NCBI RefSeq assembly: GCF_030012985.1
Contig: NZ_CP120233.1
Location: 2,703,501-2,767,500, forward strand
Length of the DNA stretch: 64,000 nt
Reading direction: 5' to 3'
Source: Microbulbifer sp. VAAF005
Lineage (GTDB): Bacteria > Pseudomonadota > Gammaproteobacteria > Pseudomonadales > Cellvibrionaceae
Shown: positions 56,342 through 64,000 of the stretch, piece after piece
Position numbering within the stretch: the first letter of the stretch is position 1
Layout: each line of letters begins with the position of its first letter
Position numbers and translations under genes: made by a program
The notes under the pieces: model-generated
Told to the model about the DNA's origin: nothing
The model's database searches: none
The model's input: the letters and a program-made list of their open reading frames with translations, nothing else

Positions 56342-57496
56342 ATGCTGAGTCCGAAATATACTGCAAAACTTGCTGCAGATACTTACCTGGTAAAAGAAAG
56401 CAGGACAAGGAAATTATTCTATGAATTGTATAAAAATGATTTTGACATAGATGAAAAAATAACAAACAAAATAGATGCCGAGGCCGGCGCTTTTATTTTC
56501 TTGAAAAGCACTGACGCAAGAGGCATAGCGACCCTAGGAAAAGGGCAACATAAAGGACAGGCTTTCTTTAGTATTTTAGGTACTGATAGCCTGTACGATC
56601 TATTAACAGACCTAAATACTGGAGTTAGGCGATTCCATACTGGTGGCGCTGTACACCAGGGATTTTATTATACTTTCGAATCTCTATTACCTCAGCTCGA
56701 AAGATTTGTACAAAACCTGCCTAGTGATATTCACACCATTAATTGCCTTGGTCACAGCCTTGGCGGAGCGATAGCTACACTTGCTGCAGATTGGCTATCA
56801 TCCAATACAGAAAAATCTATAAAACTGTATACGTTTGGTAGCCCAAGAGTTGGGCTTGACCACTTCGCAAGCGGCTGTAAACGCAAACTTAAATCCGAAA
56901 ATATTTATCGCGTTTACCATCGCGCAGACCCCGTTCCTATGGTCCCCACATGGCCGTTTATTCATGTTCCAAATGGTGGTACCGGGGATTTTGAATTACC
57001 GACCCCCAGCCACAACCCTGGAACTAATCACAGCAGTAAAACTTATGTAAAGTCTGTTTCCCCCAACGGAACCAGTCTAGATTGGGACACAGTAAGACTT
57101 AGAAAACCCAAAGGCAATATAGAAAAAAGCGTTGAAGCATGGTTAAGATCAGATGGAGTCCTATCCTTAACCTTAAATACAGCATGGATAGCTGGTGAAG
57201 CACTACTGTGGGTTCTTAAAAAGATAGCTCACCTTGCAGGAATTTCTCTGGTAGTGGCAGGTGGTACTACCTTCACGCTTCTCGATAGACTTGCGATCTT
57301 CCTACACAAGGCTTATGAAATCAGCAAGGACATCTCTTTCTGGGTATTGCGGCTTATCCGCAGATTAGCTCAGCTTATTGGTATAGCTGTTGTGGAGGGT
57401 GCCGATATCACTGTCTCCTTTATACGCATGATATTTTTACGCATGCACCATATGGTATCGGAATTGGTAATGAGAGCAGGCAGAGGCAACCAGTAA
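56342..57496 (+). CDS. Class 3 lipase, candidate T6SS effector
   Basis: 384 residues from ATG 56342 (behind AAAGGAG; an earlier TTG is possible). Lipase_3 fold: nucleophile elbow NCLGHSLGGAIATLAADW, FGSPRVGLDHF with the Asp region, HRADPVPMVPTW with the downstream His/Asp. No signal peptide, as expected for a T6SS substrate. The last 110 residues contain hydrophobic or amphipathic stretches (AWIAGEALLWVL, GISLVVAGGTTF, IGIAVVEGADI) that could bind membrane. Placed after vgrG-DUF6931-PAAR and next to an exported partner. Confidence 0.8.
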   Translation: MLSPKYTAKLAADTYLVKESRTRKLFYELYKNDFDIDEKITNKIDAEAGAFIFLKSTDARGIATLGKGQHKGQAFFSILGTDSLYDLLTDLNTGVRRFHTGGAVHQGFYYTFESLLPQLERFVQNLPSDIHTINCLGHSLGGAIATLAADWLSSNTEKSIKLYTFGSPRVGLDHFASGCKRKLKSENIYRVYHRADPVPMVPTWPFIHVPNGGTGDFELPTPSHNPGTNHSSKTYVKSVSPNGTSLDWDTVRLRKPKGNIEKSVEAWLRSDGVLSLTLNTAWIAGEALLWVLKKIAHLAGISLVVAGGTTFTLLDRLAIFLHKAYEISKDISFWVLRLIRRLAQLIGIAVVEGADITVSFIRMIFLRMHHMVSELVMRAGRGNQ

Positions 57497-57541
57497 ATTT
57501 TCATTAAAACCAGTTGTATCTTTATGGTTATTAGTGGTAAC

Positions 57542-57581
57542 TAGCCCAGCAGTAAAATCTAACAGCATTACTGCTGGGCTA
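57542..57581. terminator. Perfect 14-bp hairpin between lipase and clpV
   Basis: TAGCCCAGCAGTAA and TTACTGCTGGGCTA with a 12-base loop, between convergent genes. No T run; likely serves both directions. Confidence 0.5.
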
Positions 57582-57593
57582 ATTCGCTCTACG

Positions 57594-60260
57594 TTATTCT
57601 ACGGTGTAGCTGAAATCTCCCTCTTCTGTAGCAGAGACTTTAATTGCTTTAACTTCTTCACCCCTTGCCATTTTATCCAGGCATTCACTCGCTAATTCTG
57701 GCAACAAGGTTTTGTTCAGAATTACTTCAATATTTCGAGCACCTGTATCTGCTTCGTGACAACGAGCAACAATGTTAATTAGAACATCTTCATCGTAACT
57801 GAAGGAGGCTCCGTAATGCTCATGAACACGCTTCTCGATCTTGCGCATGTTAATTCTGCAAATTTCTACCAGGTTCTCATCATCGAGAGGGTAGTATGCG
57901 ATTACATTCGCTCGCCCAAGGAATGCGGGCTTGAATTTCTGCAACAAGTGCGGACGGATATTATCCATTAACACATCAGGCTCAGGCTTTTCTTCAACTT
58001 GATTAAAGATAGCCCTGATTGCATCCTCTCCCGCGTTGGAAGTCATTATTATCACGGTATTCTTGAAGTCGATGTCCCTTCCCTCACCATCCTTGATGGT
58101 GCCCTTATCAAAGAGGTTATAGAAGACATCCTGTACGCCGGGGTGAGCTTTTTCCATCTCATCCAGCAGGATTACAGAATAAGGTTTGCGACGTGCGGCT
58201 TCCGTGAGTACACCACCCTCTCCATAACCGACATAACCGGGAGGAGAGCCCAGGAGCATAGATACTTTATGCTCTTCCTTAAATTCAGCCATATTAATGG
58301 TTGTGATATTTTGTTCACCACCAAATAACTCATCGGCCAGTGCAAGAGCAGTTTCTGTCTTACCTACACCACTCGTACCACAGAACATAAACACGCCTAC
58401 TGGTTTACGTGGATCTGTCAGTCCCGCGCGAGAAGTACGAATCGCCTGAGCTACTGCTTCAATTGCATGAGGTTGGCCAATAACACGCTTGTTCAGGCGC
58501 CCTGCCAAAGTTTTAACGGCGACAATCTCATCACTAACCATCTTACCAACGGGAATCCCGGTCCAGTTAGCAACCACCGCAGCAATCGCCTGCTCATCAA
58601 CAGCAGGTTGCATTAATGGGGTATCACCTTGAATGGCCTCAAGCTCAGCAGTTAATAATTTGAGCTGTTGCTGATAATCAGCTAGCAGGGCTTCGTCTGG
58701 GGTTTCTTCACCGCCATCCTGAGCCTTCATAAACTCAACATCAATTTGGTCGCGGAGCTGTTGAATCTGCCCAATTAATTCATTTTCTTTAAGCAGCTGC
58801 TGCTCAAGAACCTCTAAACGCTCTTCTTCAGAGGATTTAAATTCTTTAAGCTCAGCCAATTGCTCTTCATGCTCACCCATTGCTGCGTTTTCACGCTCTA
58901 GTTTTGCTAAGGTGGTATTAGTACGATCAATATTAATTCGAGCATCCTCAATCGCACCTGGAGTAGCAGACTGACTCAGAGCGACACGGGCACAAGCAGT
59001 ATCCAGCAGACTGACGGACTTGTCTGGTAGCTGGCGCCCTGGGATATAACGATGGGATAGTTTGACTGAAGCTATAATTGCCTCATCTAAAATTCGTACT
59101 TTGTGGTGCTCCTCTAGTGAGGTTGCAATACCACGCATCATGTCAATCGCATTACTCTCATCGGGCTCCTCAACCTTTACTACCTGGAATCGACGAGTTA
59201 ACGCGGGATCACGCTCAAAGTACTTTTTATATTCTGCCCAGGTTGTAGCGGCTAAAGTGCGAAGTTCACCGCGCGCCAAAGCTGGCTTCAGAAGGTTTGC
59301 CGCATCGCCTTGACCTTCCTTACCTCCCGCACCAATCATCGTATGCGCTTCATCAATAAACAAAATAATTGGTGTAGCAGATGCCCGCACTTCTGAAATT
59401 ACAGATTTCAGGCGGTTTTCAAACTCTCCTTTTACACTTGCGCCAGCTTGCAGTAAGCCCAGATCTAGCGTGCGCACTGCAACACCACGAAGAGGTTCGG
59501 GCACATCACCACTAGCAATACGAAGTGCAAAACCTTCAACTACCGCAGTCTTACCAACACCCGCCTCACCAGTCAGGATGGGATTATTCTGGCGCCGGCG
59601 AGTAAGGATATCAATACATTGGCGAATTTCTTCATCACGCCCAAGTACAGGATCAATCTCACCTTTTTTTGCTCTCTCGGTCAAATTGATGGTGTATTTA
59701 TCTAATGCCGGAGCTTTAGAAGCTGCCGCAGCGACTGCTGCTGCACCATCACCCATATCTGCAGCTGCACTAATATGGCTGGATTCACCACTTTGCCCAA
59801 ACATTGCACGAGCAGTTTCACGAATAGATTCCGGGGCGATTTCTTTAAGTTCTGGGCAAGACTCTAAAATTTGGCGACGAGAAGTTTCTTCCAATAAAAG
59901 CGCTGCCAATAAATGCCCAGAACTAATTGCTTTATGACCATAGTCAATGGAAGCCAACATCCAGGCATTCTTTGCAGCTTCTACAATGGTAGGAGACAAA
60001 GAAGGGGGACGGCTGCTACCAGCACGGAACCCGGCAATTGCAGTAGCCAGTTGCTTGGCAAAATTCGCCGGATTACAGTCGTGCTTTTCGAGCAAGTGGT
60101 ACAAGTCGGTATCAGACTGGTCCAGTAGTTTTAACAACCAATGCTCTAGTTCAACATTGTACTGGTTCTGCGATAAACATAGCCCCGCAGCCCCTTCAAG
60201 TGAATCCCGCATATGCGGTGTCATGGTATCAACCAATCTCTTCAAGTCGATATTGATCAC
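57594..60260 (-). CDS. clpV: T6SS sheath-disassembly ATPase ClpV (TssH)
   Basis: 888 residues. AAA+ unfoldase that recycles contracted TssB/TssC sheath. N-domain, then AAA-1 (Walker A GEAGVGKTAVVEG, Walker B LFIDEAHTMIGAGG), a coiled middle domain (about 410-540), and AAA-2 (GTSGVGKTETALAL; VILLDEMEKAH). The ClpV-style linker, not ClpB, is judged from context and from the T6SS neighbours. The start is GTG at 60260 behind AGGAT. Last gene of the tssC-E-F-G-H order, 41 bp behind tssG. Confidence 0.95.
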   Translation of the reverse strand: MINIDLKRLVDTMTPHMRDSLEGAAGLCLSQNQYNVELEHWLLKLLDQSDTDLYHLLEKHDCNPANFAKQLATAIAGFRAGSSRPPSLSPTIVEAAKNAWMLASIDYGHKAISSGHLLAALLLEETSRRQILESCPELKEIAPESIRETARAMFGQSGESSHISAAADMGDGAAAVAAAASKAPALDKYTINLTERAKKGEIDPVLGRDEEIRQCIDILTRRRQNNPILTGEAGVGKTAVVEGFALRIASGDVPEPLRGVAVRTLDLGLLQAGASVKGEFENRLKSVISEVRASATPIILFIDEAHTMIGAGGKEGQGDAANLLKPALARGELRTLAATTWAEYKKYFERDPALTRRFQVVKVEEPDESNAIDMMRGIATSLEEHHKVRILDEAIIASVKLSHRYIPGRQLPDKSVSLLDTACARVALSQSATPGAIEDARINIDRTNTTLAKLERENAAMGEHEEQLAELKEFKSSEEERLEVLEQQLLKENELIGQIQQLRDQIDVEFMKAQDGGEETPDEALLADYQQQLKLLTAELEAIQGDTPLMQPAVDEQAIAAVVANWTGIPVGKMVSDEIVAVKTLAGRLNKRVIGQPHAIEAVAQAIRTSRAGLTDPRKPVGVFMFCGTSGVGKTETALALADELFGGEQNITTINMAEFKEEHKVSMLLGSPPGYVGYGEGGVLTEAARRKPYSVILLDEMEKAHPGVQDVFYNLFDKGTIKDGEGRDIDFKNTVIIMTSNAGEDAIRAIFNQVEEKPEPDVLMDNIRPHLLQKFKPAFLGRANVIAYYPLDDENLVEICRINMRKIEKRVHEHYGASFSYDEDVLINIVARCHEADTGARNIEVILNKTLLPELASECLDKMARGEEVKAIKVSATEEGDFSYTVE

Positions 60261-60301
60261 GTTGATTATCCTTTCCTAAATAATAATGTTGTTAATTGTA
60301 C

Positions 60302-61432
60302 TTATGCAGCAGGTAAAGCTTCATCAGGTGGAATATTGTCTGCACTCAAGGTAATCTGAACCAGCCTCTCTCCATCTTGCTCACTGGCCATATGAGTATT
60401 CCATCCCAATAATGGCTCATTCTCAGCTTTTCTATTTAACTGAATTGGTGCTACTTGGCTGGTTGAAAGTGTCACTGACAACTCGAAATCCATTTCAATG
60501 CCAGCACTAAAACGGATAAATTCCTTAAGTGACTCTAATTTCTTCGTACCAGGTGCAATAGTCATATATTGCTCATAAGGCATTGACTCGATAATTACCT
60601 GGAATTTATTTTGGGCCTGGAAACAGTGCGTACCCAAAATGGTGTTTACACCCAGGCAATTATTAACCCCATTGGGCGCCTGAACGCTCGGCAAACGACA
60701 CAGAATATCATCGGGCAATTCATCCCACTGCCCTTGAAACTGCTCAATACTTACAGATAAATCAAAGAAGTGCTTAATCATGCTGGATAAAGCAGTTGCT
60801 GAGCAGCGTCCACTGGAGAGGTGCCCACCCATGCCCACAAGCGCTTCATCTGGCATGGGCATACGATAGCGCATTTCACTGGTCCCAAGCCCAGCTAAAG
60901 AAGCAAGAGCTTGGGTAAACTTGTCTGGCTCTCGGGAATTCTGTAAACGCTGCCGCTCATAATTCACCGGTAACTGATACTTATGCCAAGCCTGGTAAAA
61001 AAGTGAAATACTGCGGTGATTAAACATATCAAGGAAATCACGCAGCGCGGTACTTTTTTCTCTGAGTTCCCTTTGCACAAGCTCTGTCAGGTAATAAGGC
61101 AATACCCCCTGACTACCGATTAACCCCGTGAACCCCACTTCCATTTGCCATTGGTGTGAATCGTCTTCATTAGGGTCTTCATGCTCAACAGCCTTTTTCT
61201 CTAGACGCAGGACATCTGAGCCTGTAAAAGACAAATTAGGTTGGGAGCTAAATTTTATCAATTCTTTAGCAGGTGGAGCCGCACTGGCTATTGGCTCCTT
61301 ATTAAAATTAGCACCTGCTAAATGAACCGCCCGCTCGACTAACCTTACCGCTTGAAAAAAATCAAAGTTATAAGGCTCTCGACGCAAGCGCTCAATTACA
61401 GTAACGCTTTTTCGCCGGCTCGAGGTGGCCAT
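60302..61432 (-). CDS. tssG: T6SS baseplate protein TssG
   Basis: 376 residues. RREPYNFDFFQAVRLVERA at the N-terminus and the GLIGSQGVLPYYLTELVQRE block are diagnostic. It is a component of the TssE-F-G-K baseplate wedge. GGGGAG precedes the ATG. Its first codons overlap the end of tssF by 37 bp, so translation is coupled. Confidence 0.95.
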   Translation of the reverse strand: MATSSRRKSVTVIERLRREPYNFDFFQAVRLVERAVHLAGANFNKEPIASAAPPAKELIKFSSQPNLSFTGSDVLRLEKKAVEHEDPNEDDSHQWQMEVGFTGLIGSQGVLPYYLTELVQRELREKSTALRDFLDMFNHRSISLFYQAWHKYQLPVNYERQRLQNSREPDKFTQALASLAGLGTSEMRYRMPMPDEALVGMGGHLSSGRCSATALSSMIKHFFDLSVSIEQFQGQWDELPDDILCRLPSVQAPNGVNNCLGVNTILGTHCFQAQNKFQVIIESMPYEQYMTIAPGTKKLESLKEFIRFSAGIEMDFELSVTLSTSQVAPIQLNRKAENEPLLGWNTHMASEQDGERLVQITLSADNIPPDEALPAA

Positions 61433-63225
61433 CGCTTCAACTCCCCATCCCTATCACTCATAGTGGCAATCAGTTTTGTAAATGAATTAATCGAGCAATA
61501 AAGCCCAAGAAAACGCTCTATTATACTGGCAAATAGCAATGGGCTTGTTCCATTTAGCATCATAGAATCAAGCTCAATTTCAACTTCTGTACCACGACAC
61601 AACACTACACTTTGGTCAATTTGAATTGGTGCAGTGACGGGCTTGGTATTAAGCTTTAACAATGATTCAATCAGGTTGCGAGTGCTCGCAGAATCACGAA
61701 AATCATAAAGCCTAAATATTTCTTTTAGAGCATTACACCCTTCTGGTCCGGATAAAGATAGGTGATTCAAGTTTAGATGAGAGATAAGCCTCCAATACCC
61801 CCTCTCCCGACGAGGAGGCCTCAACGTTGCTGTTGGGGAGACCACACAACTAATTCGACTTACCGGTAAATCGCCATCAACAACTTCCAAGTAAGGCTGG
61901 GCATTACCATTGGGTAGCTTTTTAGCCAGATTTCTATTACAACAGGTTAGTTTTATATCTAAAGTCTGATCACTAATTCTATGTGGATTGAAATCTAGAT
62001 CGACTAAAGTAATATCGATCTCAGACGCCTGCTCGTTTCGATGCTCGCCTTCAATTACATCTCTACGACGGCTATACCAGAAAGCCGACTGATCTGCGTG
62101 GTGTTTACTATGCTGAATACCATAGAAGGGCCGGTAATTAGTTACTCCTCCATCACCATCAGTCGCTGCGACTTGATCAATTGAATATATTTCCAGGCCT
62201 TCGCTGCGACGAGCATCAGGAACCACATGGTAATTATATTGCGTGTGACTGAGTGGTATCGGGTCTGCACTTTGCTTAAATAGATTTACAGCCGGAGCAC
62301 ATCCCAAAGCAAACATACTTGGGCTAAGTTGCTTTTCTAATTCTTCATGAGTCTCAGACAAGTAAAAATATAAATTTAATGTGTCTTCAAAATTCTCATT
62401 TAGAGCCTCACCAACATCAAGCACATCCAAAAATAAGAACTTTTCTGGAAAAGCAAAATATTCTGTGAGTAACCTATACCCTACAAATGCGGTATCAGGA
62501 TATGGCAACAAGCCTTCGTCCGGACTAAGGCCCACTTGCTGTATTTTATCTGATGAGATAAAGGTCGGCTTAGGATCACTCTCTCCACTAGCAACAACAA
62601 GCTGTACACATTTACTTAAAATTAAATCATATAAGCTATATATGTGAGACGGCTGTCCACGCAAGAAGAAGCGTAGATTCTTTAAGTCCAGGTCAGAAAA
62701 TTTCAAACTTGGGCTAAACGTTTTTAGCGATAGTTTTAGAACTGCGTTAGCTCCCTGAACGTCATTACAACCTGGCGCTATGAAAGGCCTTGGCATAAGG
62801 CTGGCGCTTACAGCCTGAAAAGGACAAATCTCTGCTGGGTAACACGTTGTGAATCGACAGGTTTGCCCATGAAAACTATCACTCTCCAGTAGAGTTTCTT
62901 TTTCTACAGGAGTTATCGCATCCAAATCCTTCTCGGGTTCAAACTGAACAATTGCACAGGATGGAATTGGGCGAAGATAGTGGGGATAAAGAGTCTCCAG
63001 CATTGCATCTGTTAACTCTGGGAAATCATCGCTTAGCTTTTGCTGAACTCTGGCATTCATATAAGCAAAACCAGACAGCAAACGGCCCACTAGAGGGTCA
63101 TCGACCGTATCTGCATTTAGCTGAAGCCTAGATGCAGCAGCAGGGTGCATTTTTGCAAATTCAGCAGATGTTTGCTGAATAAATGCAAGTTCACGCTCAT
63201 AGAGATCTATTAATTTTTCACTCAT
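61396..63225 (-). CDS. tssF: T6SS baseplate protein TssF
   Basis: 609 residues from ATG 63225, which overlaps the TGA of tssE by one base (TGATG); a GTG one codon earlier is possible. LIDLYERELAFIQQTSAEFA, LLSGFAYMNARVQQKL and LTDAMLETLYPHYLRPIPSCA are the family N-terminal blocks. Forms the wedge with TssG. No frame damage. Confidence 0.96.
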   Translation of the reverse strand: MSEKLIDLYERELAFIQQTSAEFAKMHPAAASRLQLNADTVDDPLVGRLLSGFAYMNARVQQKLSDDFPELTDAMLETLYPHYLRPIPSCAIVQFEPEKDLDAITPVEKETLLESDSFHGQTCRFTTCYPAEICPFQAVSASLMPRPFIAPGCNDVQGANAVLKLSLKTFSPSLKFSDLDLKNLRFFLRGQPSHIYSLYDLILSKCVQLVVASGESDPKPTFISSDKIQQVGLSPDEGLLPYPDTAFVGYRLLTEYFAFPEKFLFLDVLDVGEALNENFEDTLNLYFYLSETHEELEKQLSPSMFALGCAPAVNLFKQSADPIPLSHTQYNYHVVPDARRSEGLEIYSIDQVAATDGDGGVTNYRPFYGIQHSKHHADQSAFWYSRRRDVIEGEHRNEQASEIDITLVDLDFNPHRISDQTLDIKLTCCNRNLAKKLPNGNAQPYLEVVDGDLPVSRISCVVSPTATLRPPRRERGYWRLISHLNLNHLSLSGPEGCNALKEIFRLYDFRDSASTRNLIESLLKLNTKPVTAPIQIDQSVVLCRGTEVEIELDSMMLNGTSPLLFASIIERFLGLYCSINSFTKLIATMSDRDGELKRWPPRAGEKALL

Positions 63226-63698
63226 CACATAATCTCTGAAACATCAACCAGCTGGGTAACCGGATTGAGTGCCGAGTCAAATACAATTACTTCTGATGCT
63301 GGATTAACGTGTAATACTGCTTCCACCCGAAAGCGAATGCTCGGATCTTCAACATCTACCTGATCTTGGGTAGTCACTTTGACCGAGCGTATTCTCGGTT
63401 CAAAATTTAGAATTGTTTTTTCAATATCCCGGCAAAATTGTTTTCGGCTAGTCGCTGAAGTCAGGTTTACTGTTGATAGGTCCGGCAATCCATAGTTAAC
63501 ATTAGACTTCTGTAAATTTTCATGAGTTGCCGGCGCGGAAATACATTTGTATCGTGTATTGAATAAGTATTCCAAATCACGGCGCACCCCTTCGCGGAGC
63601 TGTCTCAACACTTGGTGAGATTGATGCACATCCATTTTATTAGACGATTGCAACAGTCGATCAAGCACCGGAGCCAATAAACGCTTTTCTCTCACCAT
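63225..63698 (-). CDS. tssE: T6SS baseplate protein TssE (gp25-like)
   Basis: 157 residues. Phage gp25-like protein that starts sheath polymerisation. QLREGVRRDLEYLFNTRYK and the late NFEPRIRSVKVTTQDQ with the acidic core match. Starts 5 bp after tssC and overlaps tssF. Confidence 0.95.
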   Translation of the reverse strand: MVREKRLLAPVLDRLLQSSNKMDVHQSHQVLRQLREGVRRDLEYLFNTRYKCISAPATHENLQKSNVNYGLPDLSTVNLTSATSRKQFCRDIEKTILNFEPRIRSVKVTTQDQVDVEDPSIRFRVEAVLHVNPASEVIVFDSALNPVTQLVDVSEIM

Positions 63699-63703
63699 AA
63701 TAA

Positions 63704-64000
63704 TTAATTAGCTCCTGCGCCAATTGTTGCCAGAGCTGTTGTAAGCTTCAGTTCGGATACAAGATGATCAACGGTATAATGGCTCTTAAGGTGAATAACA
63801 CTTTGATAGCTACCTGCCTTTCCTGGCTCATCCATTACTTGAACACGAGATTCCCGCAGTGGATATCTAGCCTGCATTTCCCAGGAAAGATCATCTCTAC
63901 CTGTCGTATAGTCATTTAACCAGCTCTGTAACTTCCGCTCGCAGTCTGCTGCATTCAAATAGGAGCCGACCTTATCCCTGATCATTACCTTGATATACTG
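63704..64000 (-). CDS. tssC: T6SS sheath protein TssC (VipB), C-terminal part only
   Basis: 98 codons plus stop visible; the frame is open to the right edge (QYIKV before the internal Met), so the N-terminal bulk of the gene is outside. YLNAADCERKLQSWLNDYTT and GRDDLSWEMQARYPLRE are the highly conserved sheath C-terminus. First visible gene of the structural operon; tssB is expected just beyond the edge. Confidence 0.95.
   Translation of the reverse strand, partial: QYIKVMIRDKVGSYLNAADCERKLQSWLNDYTTGRDDLSWEMQARYPLRESRVQVMDEPGKAGSYQSVIHLKSHYTVDHLVSELKLTTALATIGAGAN

Overview
The window looks like a chromosomal stretch of a marine gammaproteobacterium of the Cellvibrionales/Microbulbifer kind. 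This is inferred from gene content and protein style (alternative spermidine pathway, panC-panD pair, tRNA-Leu CAG close to the E. coli form, a very large acidic two-partner adhesin, a type VI secretion locus); no 16S gene is present. It is a mosaic of conserved housekeeping blocks and accessory or surface loci.

Layout. 1-8 kb: the 5' part of a periplasmic catalase, a VOC protein with a small membrane protein, another membrane protein, acs, a cupin/DUF523 pair, a secreted polysaccharide deacetylase, and panC-panD. 8.4-15.5 kb: a polyamine cluster (speA, carboxyspermidine dehydrogenase, carboxyspermidine decarboxylase, speB) that encodes arginine to agmatine to putrescine to carboxyspermidine to spermidine. 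It is flanked by two related His/Arg/Tyr-rich exported proteins of DUF6515 type, the second broken by a frameshift at a G run. 15.5-19.2 kb: a ycaQ-like gene, a csrA paralogue, an orphan immunity-type gene with the tail of a lost upstream gene, a MITE-like inverted repeat, and a decayed second copy of the ycaQ 5' end. This is a debris-rich interval.

19.2-22.8 kb: the conserved rpsF-rpsR-(membrane protein)-rplI operon followed by dnaB, with a recognisable promoter, a candidate S6:S18 leader and a terminator. 23-27.4 kb: an alpha/beta hydrolase, a PEP-mutase/isocitrate-lyase family protein, and a repeat-rich lipoprotein. 28-31.8 kb: rlmB, rnr and tRNA-Leu(CAG) with its own promoter and terminator.

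32-48.4 kb: a two-partner secretion locus. A TpsB/FhaC-type transporter lies upstream of a 4795-residue TpsA adhesin built from dozens of nearly identical 75-residue (225-bp) modules and from a larger duplicated block about 2.5 kb long. 48.5-64 kb: a type VI secretion region. It holds a membrane-anchored Ser/Thr kinase with a C-terminal formylglycine-enzyme-like domain. Divergent from the kinase is hcp-vgrG-DUF6931-PAAR, followed by an AT-rich cargo pair (an exported DUF6795-like protein and a class 3 lipase). A convergent structural operon, tssC(partial)-tssE-tssF-tssG-tssH/clpV, runs off the right edge.

Points most worth checking: the repeat expansion and higher-order duplication in the adhesin; the probable lipase effector and its exported partner; two reading-frame breaks at G/C runs (kinase N-terminus and second DUF6515 gene) that are either sequencing errors or phase-variable tracts; the in-frame 9-bp repeat inside a lipoprotein signal peptide; and the orphan immunity gene with its toxin-tail remnant.
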